Notes: a model not told the origin generated them from the sequence alone. DNA of 64,000 bases from Candidatus Tiddalikarchaeum anstoanum (GCA_902385255.1 CABMEV010000010.1:1-64000), one strand, 5' to 3'. Counted from the first letter of the stretch, positions 20,109 through 29,974 are shown. A program made the numbers and translations.

Positions 20109-20226
20109 CGGATTAATAAAAGCAATAAGGGAACAATACAAAGGGAAGATAGGATTTCATAAAAGTTATGAAAAATCAAATCTAGAAATAATTGATGAAA
20201 ATGGCAATGTGCAAATAATAAGGTAA
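20053..20226 (+). CDS. Small hypothetical ORF, possibly 3' part of the same frameshifted gene
   Basis: MKTPTVPVIYVITKNQFSDGLIKAIREQYKGKIG...; overlaps the preceding ORF in another frame. Confidence 0.4.
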   Translation: MKTPTVPVIYVITKNQFSDGLIKAIREQYKGKIGFHKSYEKSNLEIIDENGNVQIIR

Positions 20227-20266
20227 AAATAGTTTTAAAAAAGAGTGACAATTACCAAAAATAATT

Positions 20267-22588
20267 ATGATAACAGAAAACCGCTGGGATAAAAGCATAG
20301 AAGAGCCCGTAATTAATGAATGGATTAAGAGCAAATTATACAGTTTTGATAATAATTCCAAAAAACCAACTTACTCAATAGATACGCCTCCCCCTTATAT
20401 CAACGCCCCAATACACATGGGCCACGCATACACTTACTGCCAGATGGATATGATGGCGCGTTACAAAAGGATGAAAGGATTCAACATCCTATTCCCATTA
20501 GGATTAGACTGCAACGGGCTACCTATAGAAATACAGGCTGAAAAGAAATATAATATTAGCATCCACAAAACATCACGAGAGGATTTTATTAAAAAATGCA
20601 AAGAGATGCTTGACGAAGCGAGCACCATATCAAGCAATGGGTTAAAAAGATTAGGAATAGGATTCAACAATTTTGAAATAGATTATAAGATAGGAAGCAA
20701 ATACTTGACTGACGACCCGGAGTACAGGGCAATGACCCAGAGGACATTCAAAACAATATGGGATATGGGTCTCGTATATGAGGATAACAAACCTACAAAC
20801 TACTGCCCTATATGCAGAACCACAATAGCAGACAGCGAGATAGATTATAAAGAAGAAAAAACAAAACTTAATGATATAAAATTCAAAGTAAAAGAAACAG
20901 GGAAAGACATCATAATAAGCACAACGAGGCCCGAACTGTTAAACTCCTGCAGAATAATACTCTACAACCCTGAAGATACTAGATATAAAACATTGGAAGG
21001 AAAACATGCAATAATACCTATATTCGGGCGCGAAGTCCCGATAAAAGCGCATCCTGCTGCAGAAAAAGAGTTCGGAACAGGGCTTGTAATGATATGCAGT
21101 TTTGGAGACACTACAGATATTAGATTATTTATCGAGCTAAAACTAGAACCAATATATTCCATAGACGAAGCCGGAAGGATGAATAAAAATGCAGGAAAAT
21201 ATGAGGGGTTAAAAGTCTCTGAAGCTAGAACAAAAATATTGGAAGACTTAAAAAACAGCGGATATTTAGCCGGACAGAAAGATATAGACCACAGGACGCC
21301 AACGTGCGAGAGAAGCAAAAACCCAATAGAATTCATAGCTATGAAAGAGTTCTACATAAAGCAATTAGAGTTCATACCTAAGATAAAAAAAGCAGCTGAT
21401 GAGATAAAATTCTTCGCACCTGAAAGCAAGCAATTATTAATAGACTGGCTTGGTGCAGTAAGCATAGACTGGCCAGTATCAAGAAGAAGATATTACGCAA
21501 CGGAGATACCAATATGGTACTGCAATAAATGCAAATATATATACGTCAATGACACCGGGAAATACTTAAGACCTTGGAAAGACCCGTGCCCGATTAAGAA
21601 CTGCCCAAAATGTGGGAGTATAGAATGGACAGGGGAAACAAGGATATTCGACACGTGGTTTGACAGTTCAATAAGCGAATTATACATTTTAGGATACGAC
21701 ACTGACAAGGATTTCTTCAAGAAGAATTACCCTTGCACTATGAGACCGCAGGGAAAAGACATAGTAAGAACTTGGCTTTATTACACAATACTTAGAGGGC
21801 TGCAACTCACAGGGAAAACATGCTTTAAGGAAGCATGGATAAACAAGCATGTGGTTGACGAACACGGCTACAAAATGAGCAAAAGCAAGGGCAACGGCAT
21901 AGACCCTATGGACTTAATTAACAAGTTCGGAAGCGAAGCTGTAAGATTCTGGAGCGTAATGGAGGGAGACATAACAAAAGGGGATATCAGATGCAGTTTT
22001 GAAAAAATAGAGGGCGCTGGAAAATTCAACTCTAAGTTATGGAATGTTGCAAAATTCGTAAGCAGTTTTGAAACCGCAACCAAGCCTAAAAAATTAAACC
22101 AATGCGATGAATGGATAATAAACGAATTAAATAAAATTATACAAGAATGCGACAAGAACTATAACACGTATGAATTTAACAGCGTTGCAAAACTAATCAG
22201 AAATTTCGTATGGGATACTTATGCAAGCAACTACTTGGAGCTCGTTAAAAGAAGGGCATATGACAAAGATAAAAGCGCATTATACACATTAAATGAGACT
22301 TTCAGAAAAATATTACTCATTCTCGCCCCGATAATACCTGTAATAACTGAAAAATTATGGAAAGAAATGTATAATAAAAAAGAAAGCATACACATCCAGA
22401 ACTTCCCTGAAAGCAGAGAGACTAAGATGTCAGAGTACACAGCCAAAATGCTTGAATTTAACTCTAAAGTCTGGACTATAAAGAAAGAGACAAACAGGAG
22501 CCTAAAAGACCAAATAAAAATAGAAATACCCAAGGAACTCGAAATATTCAAGGAAGACCTTGTAAAAATGCACAATATTGAAGCATAA
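20267..22588 (+). CDS. valS: Valyl-tRNA synthetase (archaeal type)
   Basis: 773 aa; YSIDTPPPYINAPIHMGHA, LFPLGLDCNGLPIEIQ, DWPVSRRRYYATEIPIWYC, KMSKSKGN. Confidence 0.85.
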   Translation: MITENRWDKSIEEPVINEWIKSKLYSFDNNSKKPTYSIDTPPPYINAPIHMGHAYTYCQMDMMARYKRMKGFNILFPLGLDCNGLPIEIQAEKKYNISIHKTSREDFIKKCKEMLDEASTISSNGLKRLGIGFNNFEIDYKIGSKYLTDDPEYRAMTQRTFKTIWDMGLVYEDNKPTNYCPICRTTIADSEIDYKEEKTKLNDIKFKVKETGKDIIISTTRPELLNSCRIILYNPEDTRYKTLEGKHAIIPIFGREVPIKAHPAAEKEFGTGLVMICSFGDTTDIRLFIELKLEPIYSIDEAGRMNKNAGKYEGLKVSEARTKILEDLKNSGYLAGQKDIDHRTPTCERSKNPIEFIAMKEFYIKQLEFIPKIKKAADEIKFFAPESKQLLIDWLGAVSIDWPVSRRRYYATEIPIWYCNKCKYIYVNDTGKYLRPWKDPCPIKNCPKCGSIEWTGETRIFDTWFDSSISELYILGYDTDKDFFKKNYPCTMRPQGKDIVRTWLYYTILRGLQLTGKTCFKEAWINKHVVDEHGYKMSKSKGNGIDPMDLINKFGSEAVRFWSVMEGDITKGDIRCSFEKIEGAGKFNSKLWNVAKFVSSFETATKPKKLNQCDEWIINELNKIIQECDKNYNTYEFNSVAKLIRNFVWDTYASNYLELVKRRAYDKDKSALYTLNETFRKILLILAPIIPVITEKLWKEMYNKKESIHIQNFPESRETKMSEYTAKMLEFNSKVWTIKKETNRSLKDQIKIEIPKELEIFKEDLVKMHNIEA

Positions 22589-22639
22589 GTTTAACTTAGA
22601 ATAAGATTTTTAAACCCTTGCTAGATTCTTTTTATCCTT

Positions 22640-23041
22640 ATGAGTGGAGAAGTAACACCAACAGATGTTCACAGTATAAAAGAGGGAAATTACGTTGTTT
22701 TCGGCGGAGCCCCATGCGTAGTGAAAGTTATAACTTTCAGTGCTCCAGGCAAGCATGGACACGCAAAATTCAGAATAGAAGCAATAGGAGTATTCGACGG
22801 GAAGAAGAGAATAGAAGTAATAACTGGAAAATCAAGAGTTGACGTCCCAATAATTGAAAAAAAGAACGCACAAGTGCTTAGCATCGGCGGAAACAAAGTG
22901 CAGGTAATGGATTCTGAATCATATGAGAATTTCGAACTAGAAATGCCAACTGAAGAGGAATTAAAAAGCAAGATAAAGGAAGGCGCAGAAGTTCAATACT
23001 GGGATGTTATGGGAATGAAACAAATAAAAGGCGTAAAGTAA
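22640..23041 (+). CDS. Translation factor aIF5A
   Basis: Hypusination motif SAPGKHGHAK; 133 aa. Confidence 0.95.
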   Translation: MSGEVTPTDVHSIKEGNYVVFGGAPCVVKVITFSAPGKHGHAKFRIEAIGVFDGKKRIEVITGKSRVDVPIIEKKNAQVLSIGGNKVQVMDSESYENFELEMPTEEELKSKIKEGAEVQYWDVMGMKQIKGVK

Positions 23042-23106
23042 AAATCCCTTTTTAAATTCTATTTTTTTAGTTAGTTTTATAAATAAATCTTTATCTTTAC
23101 TTAAAC

Positions 23107-23379
23107 ATGGGCTTTGATTTTTTAGACTTCATGAAACCGTTTATTGCAGGAACAGTGATACTGACTATATTTGCAGGAATAAACGCTCAAACAATAAACA
23201 ACATATTAGACAGCGTTACAAATACAGTAGAACAATTAATAACTTTTGCAATATCAGCAGTGCCTTTCATAATATTCATGTCAATATTATTATTCAAACC
23301 TTTACGTGAAGGGTTTGGCAGCGCATTGGCAAAAATAGGGGGATACCCCAGCAAAGTAATCGAGACATTCCTGAAATAA
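23107..23379 (+). CDS. Small membrane protein, hypothetical
   Basis: 90 aa, two hydrophobic segments. Confidence 0.65.
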   Translation: MGFDFLDFMKPFIAGTVILTIFAGINAQTINNILDSVTNTVEQLITFAISAVPFIIFMSILLFKPLREGFGSALAKIGGYPSKVIETFLK

Positions 23380-23386
23380 ATTTTTT

Positions 23387-24418
23387 TTAATTCTTATCGC
23401 CGAATTCAACTTCTTCAGCTATGCGCTTTAACTCCACATTGTAGTCAATATTCTCAACAATACGGCTCGTTATTATCTCAATGCTGTTCGTGAAAGTGTT
23501 CAGTGAAGTCCTGCCATATATGAAAACTTCCTTGCCCAATATCTTGCTCTTAATCGAATCTACAGGGAAGGTGGAATCTTCATGGCTGTCTGCCAATTTT
23601 ATGGCTTCGATAGTTGGCATGCCCATTATCACTTCTGCATCTCTTCCGAAACTTGTGCAGCGTATAGTGCCTGTACCGTCATCTAAGACGAATGTTACAA
23701 ACATCTTGCGGGAAGGTGATACCTTGCCATGCTCCGAGCACATAGATAATCCCTCATCAGACTTTATGCTCTTTCCGCACTGCGGACAGACATTAAAGAA
23801 TATATTCTTCTTGTAAACCTGAACTATTGCACCAAAACATTTTACAAAAGAATCCGGCTTTATTTCAACAATATCAACAAATTCAGCCTTGCTTTGCTTA
23901 TCTGTTGCATTAATGCTCTTTGGGTCAATATCATCAGGGTTAACCCTAACTTTAGTCCTGTAACTGACATGGAGCTCCAATTTTCCAAACTTGTTCTCCT
24001 TGACATAGGCATTAATGACTTTTATTATGTCGTTTTCCTTAATGTTCTTGAATATGTTAATAGAGTCATCCCAGAAAACAACCCTTGCAAATCCTGTGCC
24101 ATCATTTAATGACAAACTTCCAACTTGTTTCTTTTTTCCATCCTTTTCAAAAGTAGTAACAGGAAAGGTATCAGTCACTTTTCCAAGTACTATAACATTC
24201 CTAAGCCCTCCAACCAGATTCTTAATATTCACGAAATCCTGGCTCGCGTCGCTGTCAATTAAGTTGACACCTAACTCGTTGGCTATGATATGCGCAGCTC
24301 CCTCCTTGCTGACGAGGTTGTCCAATTCTGCAATTTTATCATTAATCTTGCTGTTTAAAACTTCAGCGGATAAGTTTGTACTCTTAACTATGCGCTCGAT
24401 AATTTCATTAAACTCCAT
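23387..24418 (-). CDS. RPA-like single-stranded DNA-binding protein
   Basis: 343 aa; OB-fold LGKVTDTFPVTTFEKDGKKKQVGSLSLNDGTGFARVVFWDD and zinc motif CPQCGKSIKSDEGLSMCSEHG. Confidence 0.9.
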   Translation of the reverse strand: MEFNEIIERIVKSTNLSAEVLNSKINDKIAELDNLVSKEGAAHIIANELGVNLIDSDASQDFVNIKNLVGGLRNVIVLGKVTDTFPVTTFEKDGKKKQVGSLSLNDGTGFARVVFWDDSINIFKNIKENDIIKVINAYVKENKFGKLELHVSYRTKVRVNPDDIDPKSINATDKQSKAEFVDIVEIKPDSFVKCFGAIVQVYKKNIFFNVCPQCGKSIKSDEGLSMCSEHGKVSPSRKMFVTFVLDDGTGTIRCTSFGRDAEVIMGMPTIEAIKLADSHEDSTFPVDSIKSKILGKEVFIYGRTSLNTFTNSIEIITSRIVENIDYNVELKRIAEEVEFGDKN

Positions 24419-24529
24419 AAATAGTCTTGATAATTGCCTAATATTTTAAAACTTTGGTTAAAGACACCTTTTATTCACCGAATAGTAAATACTAAAGTTT
24501 TTAAAAGAGACTTTAACGATTAAACACTA

Positions 24530-24733
24530 ATGACAGAAAACCTGAAATCTTTGAACACTAAATACAACGAAATGGTGGATGAATTGTTTGAGGAATTATT
24601 ATGTGATAAGTGTATGAAGACAATAAAGGTAGGTAATGCTGACGGCAAACTAGTTAATATGCTCAATAATGAAACATTATTCTTATGCAAAAAGTGCAAT
24701 GAAGAAGTAAGAAACCTAATTAAGAAATCCTAA
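24530..24733 (+). CDS. Small zinc-binding hypothetical protein
   Basis: 67 aa with CDKC...CKKC. Confidence 0.6.
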   Translation: MTENLKSLNTKYNEMVDELFEELLCDKCMKTIKVGNADGKLVNMLNNETLFLCKKCNEEVRNLIKKS

Positions 24734-27435
24734 CTTTTCGACGGGTCCTTATGCAGCCATCCTGGAGCCAAGAACAAGCCAAGTGTGGAGAAAACGAATA
24801 TTACACCTAATTCCTGCATCGTTAATGCTGCAGTGTTGAAAAACTGCTGGAAGAAAGGCAGGAATACAAAACCAAGCTGAAGCAGCACTGAAACAACAAC
24901 GGCGCCAGTCAGCCACAAGTTTGATACAAAATTATTATAGAATCCTCTGAAGAAGAAGTTCACCTTGTCATCCCTGCAGTTGAAAACAAGGAATAATTCA
25001 TATATTACAGACTGTGAAATCGCAGCCGTCCTTGCTCTCAAAAGACTCAAAGCAGAGCCGGTAACAAAATAATTCTCCAAATATAAAACAAGTATGTACA
25101 TTACAATTGAAACAAAAGAGTAAACTATACCTGAAACTATAATAAAAGGAGATATCTCGCCAATCAATGTCTTATTAGGGTCTCTTGGCTTATTACGCAT
25201 CACGTTTTTATCTGTAGGTTCAACGCTTAACGCTATTGCAGGCAGTCCATCAGTAATGAGGTTAAGCCATAATATATGCAGAGGAAGGTAAGGTATAGGT
25301 ATTCCAAATAATATCATAAATAATACAACAACAATAGAACCGAAGTTTGCAGCAAGAAGGAACTTTATGAATTTCTTAATATTTTCAAAAATGCCTCTGC
25401 CCTCCTTAACTGCATTGACTATTGTTGAGAAATTATCATCTGTAAGTATTATATCGCTTGCTTCCTTAGTCACATCTGTTCCCTTAATTCCCATGGCAAC
25501 ACCTATATGGGCGCTCTTCAATGCTGAAGCATCATTTACCCCATCACCTGTTACTGCCACGATTTCACCCTGCCGTTTCAGCTCTTTAACAATATTCAGC
25601 TTATTCTCGGAGCTGACTCTTGCGAAGATTGATGCGTTAGAAACTGCATCCCTAAACTCGTGTTCGTCCATGGAATCAATATCTGTTGCTGAGACTGCAA
25701 TGTCAGTGTCACTCACTAAGCCTATCTGCTCCCCTATCGCTTTAGCTGTGATTAAGTGGTCTCCTGTAAGCATCATTACACGAATTCCTGCGGTCTTGCA
25801 CAGTTTGATGGCCTCTTTCACTTCATTTCTCGGAGGGTCTATCATGCCAACAAGACCTAAAAATATTAAATCATTCTCAAGAGACTCATTACAAACTTCT
25901 GCTTTTTGGGATAATGGCTTGTAAGCTAGTGCTAAAACCCTCAGCGCGCTTGATGCAAACTTAATATTCTCTTCTAATACTTTCTTTTTCATAGAATCGG
26001 TTAAGGCAATAATCTTATCATTATTATTAATCTTTGAACACAGATTTAATAATATGTCAGGTGCGCCTTTTGAAAAAACAAACTGTTTTTTGGAAGACTT
26101 ATCCTCATAAATCACGCTCATCATCTTCCTTTCAGAACTGAAAGGAACTTCGCCTTTTTTTTCATACTCTTTGGAGAGCGATTTCTCGCTGATTCCCGCC
26201 TTAGCAGCCAGAACAATAAGGCTGCCTTCAGTAGGGTCGCCAAAGATGCTAAAACCTTCCTTTCCATCTTTCAATGTTGCGTTATTGCATAGAGCGCCTG
26301 TTTTTAACAGCAAAGAAATCTTGGAAGCAAAAACGTGATCTTTGCCTGTGAAAAATTCGCCTTTTGGATTATAACCTGTCCCAGTAACCCTGTACTCATT
26401 TACTCCATCAAATATGTGAGTCACTGTCATCTCATTCTTAGTCATCGTACCTGTCTTATCAGAACATATGACTGTTACATTGCCCAATGTCTGGACTGCG
26501 GAGAGCTTGCGGACAATAGCATTCTTCCTTGCCATACGCTGCATGCCTAAGGCCAATGTCACAGTTATCACTGCAGGGAGGCCTTCAGGAACTGCGGAAA
26601 CTGCCAAACTAATACTTGTCATAAACATAACAAATATATTCTGTTTAAAAATAACACCAAAAACGAACACTAATGCGATAATTACACCAATTACAATTGC
26701 AAGCCAGCGGCTCATCTTTTCTATCTCATTTTGAAGAGGAGGAATATCCTTCGTTAACGTCTGAACATTCTCTGCTATCTCACCAACTTCAGTATTCATG
26801 CCAGTAGCGGTTACAACTCCCTTACCTTTTCCATAAGTTACAAGGGAGCCCATGAAAATCATATTATTCCTGTCTACTAAACTTAGGTCGTCTTTTTCCT
26901 TCCTTGAGTGTTTTAAGACGGAAACACTCTCGCCAGTTAAGTGCGACTGGTCAACCTTAAGGTCATAAGACTCAATTAAGCGGACGTTTGCAGGCACGCG
27001 GTCTCCAGTATCCAATAAGACAATATCACCTGGTACTAAGTTCTTGCTCCAGATTTCCTCACGATTAGAGTCACGTATGACTATCGATTTAGGTGCAGCA
27101 AGCTTCAGCAATGCTTCAACAGAACGCTCGGCCTTATACTCCTGAATAAAACCGAGAACGGCATTAAGAATTATTATGGCCCCTATAACTATAGTGTCAG
27201 TTATTTCGCCAAGCATGAAGGATATTATTATTGCAAAAAAAAGCATGTATATCATTACATTCTTAAACTGTGATAAAAATATTTCAAAAACTGAAATTTT
27301 CTTGGCCTGCTTAATCTCATTAGCGCCGAACTTCTTCAAACGCTTTATAACTTCAAGATTAGAAAGGCCGGTTTTTGAAGTGTTTAATTCCAATAAGACT
27401 TCATCAACGGATAAAGCATGAAAACTGACAACCAT
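24730..27435 (-). CDS. Cation-transporting P-type ATPase
   Basis: 901 aa; DKTGTMT, TGES, MLTGDHLITAKAIG, VTGDGVNDASALKSAHIGVAMG. Confidence 0.95.
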   Translation of the reverse strand: MVVSFHALSVDEVLLELNTSKTGLSNLEVIKRLKKFGANEIKQAKKISVFEIFLSQFKNVMIYMLFFAIIISFMLGEITDTIVIGAIIILNAVLGFIQEYKAERSVEALLKLAAPKSIVIRDSNREEIWSKNLVPGDIVLLDTGDRVPANVRLIESYDLKVDQSHLTGESVSVLKHSRKEKDDLSLVDRNNMIFMGSLVTYGKGKGVVTATGMNTEVGEIAENVQTLTKDIPPLQNEIEKMSRWLAIVIGVIIALVFVFGVIFKQNIFVMFMTSISLAVSAVPEGLPAVITVTLALGMQRMARKNAIVRKLSAVQTLGNVTVICSDKTGTMTKNEMTVTHIFDGVNEYRVTGTGYNPKGEFFTGKDHVFASKISLLLKTGALCNNATLKDGKEGFSIFGDPTEGSLIVLAAKAGISEKSLSKEYEKKGEVPFSSERKMMSVIYEDKSSKKQFVFSKGAPDILLNLCSKINNNDKIIALTDSMKKKVLEENIKFASSALRVLALAYKPLSQKAEVCNESLENDLIFLGLVGMIDPPRNEVKEAIKLCKTAGIRVMMLTGDHLITAKAIGEQIGLVSDTDIAVSATDIDSMDEHEFRDAVSNASIFARVSSENKLNIVKELKRQGEIVAVTGDGVNDASALKSAHIGVAMGIKGTDVTKEASDIILTDDNFSTIVNAVKEGRGIFENIKKFIKFLLAANFGSIVVVLFMILFGIPIPYLPLHILWLNLITDGLPAIALSVEPTDKNVMRNKPRDPNKTLIGEISPFIIVSGIVYSFVSIVMYILVLYLENYFVTGSALSLLRARTAAISQSVIYELFLVFNCRDDKVNFFFRGFYNNFVSNLWLTGAVVVSVLLQLGFVFLPFFQQFFNTAALTMQELGVIFVFSTLGLFLAPGWLHKDPSKS

Positions 27436-27475
27436 GGAAAAATTAAATCAGCGGGCTGTTTAAAAAAGTGACTAA

Positions 27476-27748
27476 TTACTTGCTGTATAAATTCTTAATT
27501 GTTGACACTGCAGCCTCAAAATCATTAATACTTATTAAAGGACTAAGAATCTCCTCCAATTCAAGCCTTGTTACATTAGTCTCGATGCCGTCACTTGATA
27601 CACCTCTAGTTTCAGAATCAACATTATAAACAGTCAATAATTTATCTGATGAATTATAAACTAAATAAGAATCATCACTAAATTGTGTTATACGAGTCTT
27701 ATTTTCCATAATGACTGTTACTATGCGTGGGGTTTTATCGTTATTCAT
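27476..27748 (-). CDS. Hypothetical protein
   Basis: 90 aa ORF. Confidence 0.55.
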   Translation of the reverse strand: MNNDKTPRIVTVIMENKTRITQFSDDSYLVYNSSDKLLTVYNVDSETRGVSSDGIETNVTRLELEEILSPLISINDFEAAVSTIKNLYSK

Positions 27749-27789
27749 AAAATCTAGGGAGGAAGAGTTATAATAAAAACCTTAATTTA

Positions 27790-27805
27790 TTTACCATATG
27801 GTAAA
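27790..27805. promoter_or_regulatory. Perfect 16-bp palindrome TTTACCATATGGTAAA, putative operator
   Basis: 32 bp upstream of the 27838 winged-helix gene. Confidence 0.6.
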
Positions 27806-27837
27806 AATATAAAAAGTGGCGTTGAATATTAAAAAGT

Positions 27838-28404
27838 ATGAAAGGCCGTCCTGAAGGCAGCATAATAAGAGAAAGAATAATATCCATAATAGACAGGTTA
27901 GGAACAGGTTACGGATATGAAATTTATAAAATATACAAACAAATTTTTGGAAAAGTCCATATCAGAAGCATATATTATAATCTCAAAAAAGGAATAGAAA
28001 AAGAGGAAATAATTGTAGTCAATGTAAAAAGAGAGCTTGGAGACTACTCCTGGGGTGATGAGGTGGAAAAAGTGTACTTCTCACTCGGGCCTTATGCAAA
28101 AAAAGAGACAAATTTAGATGATATCAAGAAGATAGAACAGATAACCTCACCAAAAAATAAGATAGAAATAGACTGGCATAAAGAAATAAAACAAATAATA
28201 GAGCAGCTAAAAAAAGAGATAGAAGATTACGGCGAAAAGTACAGTAAAATGTCAAATCAGGGGAAAAAATTACTGCAGCAAAGGATTAATGAAAAATTCA
28301 AAAAAGTAAAACAATATAGTGAAGGAAAGATAACAAAGGAAGAAATCGAAGATTACCTGAAAAATATAGAGCAATTATTGAAAGAAAAAAATATTTCTAT
28401 ATGA
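27838..28404 (+). CDS. PadR-like winged-helix protein with C-terminal coiled coil
   Basis: 188 aa; RERIISIIDRLGTGYGYEIYKIYKQIFGKVHIRSIYYNLKKGIEKEEI. Confidence 0.7.
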   Translation: MKGRPEGSIIRERIISIIDRLGTGYGYEIYKIYKQIFGKVHIRSIYYNLKKGIEKEEIIVVNVKRELGDYSWGDEVEKVYFSLGPYAKKETNLDDIKKIEQITSPKNKIEIDWHKEIKQIIEQLKKEIEDYGEKYSKMSNQGKKLLQQRINEKFKKVKQYSEGKITKEEIEDYLKNIEQLLKEKNISI

Positions 28405-28442
28405 TGCATATGCAATTACTCCAGTAGGGCTAAACACCCATA

Positions 28443-28463
28443 CCCCTTAGTTTCATATGGAAC
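28443..28463. repeat. ORB-like element 1: CCCCTTAGTTTCATATGGAAC
   Basis: Resembles reverse complement of the archaeal ORB consensus (GTTCCAGTGGAAACnAAgGGG type). Confidence 0.75.
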
Positions 28464-28499
28464 GTGTGGAGAATATTTCGGAAACCGAACAATACTATA

Positions 28500-28520
28500 C
28501 CCCTTAGTTTCAAGTGGAAG
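28500..28520. repeat. ORB-like element 2: CCCCTTAGTTTCAAGTGGAAG
   Basis: Direct repeat of element 1 at 57-bp spacing. Confidence 0.75.
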
Positions 28521-28550
28521 TTATGGAGAAATTGATTTAAATAAAAAACA

Positions 28551-28568
28551 TATATACTAGAGTATATA
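28551..28568. repeat. Perfect inverted repeat TATATACT-AG-AGTATATA
   Basis: Direct reading. Confidence 0.7.
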
Positions 28569-28607
28569 GAAAACGTAGAATGGTTTGAAACTATTATTAT
28601 ATTATTA

Positions 28608-28623
28608 TTTACCATATAGTAAA
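28608..28623. promoter_or_regulatory. Palindrome TTTACCATATAGTAAA, putative operator inside the origin
   Basis: One-position variant of 27790..27805. Confidence 0.55.
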
Positions 28624-28765
28624 TTATTATTATATAACAAGTATTTCCATAAGAAGTAAACCTGTAGTTGCTTATAAACTACTCCGATGTCCACATGAAG
28701 TGTAGGTGTCAGTGTACTAAAGTAGCAAAATCTTTATAAGGTCTCTTTCCTTTGGAGATTAATTT

Positions 28766-29974
28766 ATGGTTCAGATGTCTGCTCTCGACTTCTTTGAAGA
28801 CTATTTACAGAAAAAATCATTGTTCAAGAATGCAGATTCTTTGACGTTAAAATTCACGCCCAATAACATTCCTCACAGGCATCCGGAGATTAATCTCATA
28901 GCGCAAATACTTGCCCCATCGTTAAGATTCATAAAACCATCAAATATTTTCATATACGGAAAACCAGGGACAGGCAAGACTTTAGTTGTGAAGAATGTCT
29001 TATCAAATCTTGAAAACGTTGCGAGCACCAAAAAAATACCTTTAAGGTCTGTATATCTGAACTGCAAGATGAATAATATAGCAGATACCGAGTACAGGAT
29101 TATTGCACAAATATCAAGGGAGTTTGGCAAGGAAGTTCCAATAACAGGACTTCCTACTAATGAGATATACAAAGAGTTCTTTTCAGTAATAGACACGAAA
29201 GAGCAGATGATAATATTAATACTCGATGAGATAGATGCTCTTGTTAAAAAATGCGGGGATGATATCCTTTACAGCTTGACAAGGGTTAATGAGGAATTAA
29301 AACACGCAAAGATTTCAATTATAGGCATAAGCAATGACATAAATTTTATGACTTACTTGGAGCCTAGGGTTAAGAGCAGCCTTGGCGAGGAAGAGATAAT
29401 TTTCGCACCTTATGATGCAGTTCAGTTAAAAGATATATTATCAGAGAGGGCAGGTATAGCATTCAATGAAGGTTCATATGATATTCCTGTTATCTCAAAA
29501 TGTGCAGCTTACGCGGCGCAGCAGCATGGCGATGCGAGAAGAGCAATAGCTTTGCTCAGGGTTGCAGGCGAGCTTGCAGAGAGAGCAAGTAAGCCTCTTA
29601 CTGAGGAATTTGTAGACTTGGCTGACAAGCAGTTAGAGCGCGACCAAGTTATGGAATTAGTTAAGAACCTGACATTGCAGTCAAAACTTGTATTTTATGC
29701 AATTATCCAGACATTAAAGAATCATTCAACACCGGCGTACACTGGAGAAATTTTTGAACTATACAATAAGCTGTGCGGCAGAAACAGCGTCGAAGCGCTT
29801 ACACAGAGAAGGCTTAGTGATTTAATAGGGGAGTTGGACTCTGTCGGACTGATTAACGCTAAAGTCATAAGCAAAGGGCGTTACGGAAGAACAAGGGAGA
29901 TAGTGCTTGCAATAAGCGAAGAGAACATTCACAGGATAGAAATTACTCTCGAAGAGGATTTGGAATTAAAATAG
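28766..29974 (+). CDS. Orc1/Cdc6 origin-binding AAA+ initiator
   Basis: 402 aa; NIFIYGKPGTGKTLVVKNVL, ILILDEIDAL, C-terminal winged helix. Confidence 0.95.
   Translation: MVQMSALDFFEDYLQKKSLFKNADSLTLKFTPNNIPHRHPEINLIAQILAPSLRFIKPSNIFIYGKPGTGKTLVVKNVLSNLENVASTKKIPLRSVYLNCKMNNIADTEYRIIAQISREFGKEVPITGLPTNEIYKEFFSVIDTKEQMIILILDEIDALVKKCGDDILYSLTRVNEELKHAKISIIGISNDINFMTYLEPRVKSSLGEEEIIFAPYDAVQLKDILSERAGIAFNEGSYDIPVISKCAAYAAQQHGDARRAIALLRVAGELAERASKPLTEEFVDLADKQLERDQVMELVKNLTLQSKLVFYAIIQTLKNHSTPAYTGEIFELYNKLCGRNSVEALTQRRLSDLIGELDSVGLINAKVISKGRYGRTREIVLAISEENIHRIEITLEEDLELK

Larger units (their letters stand above)
28443..28706. other. Probable chromosomal replication origin (oriC)
   Basis: Two ORB-like repeats, inverted repeats, AT-rich stretch and a degenerate inverted ORB-like site immediately upstream of orc1/cdc6. 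Confidence 0.75.

Noticed and set aside
28430-28615. 61-aa minus ORF with repeated HxFHxKLRG
   Set aside because: The 'repeat' is the translation of the two ORB elements; better explained as origin DNA.
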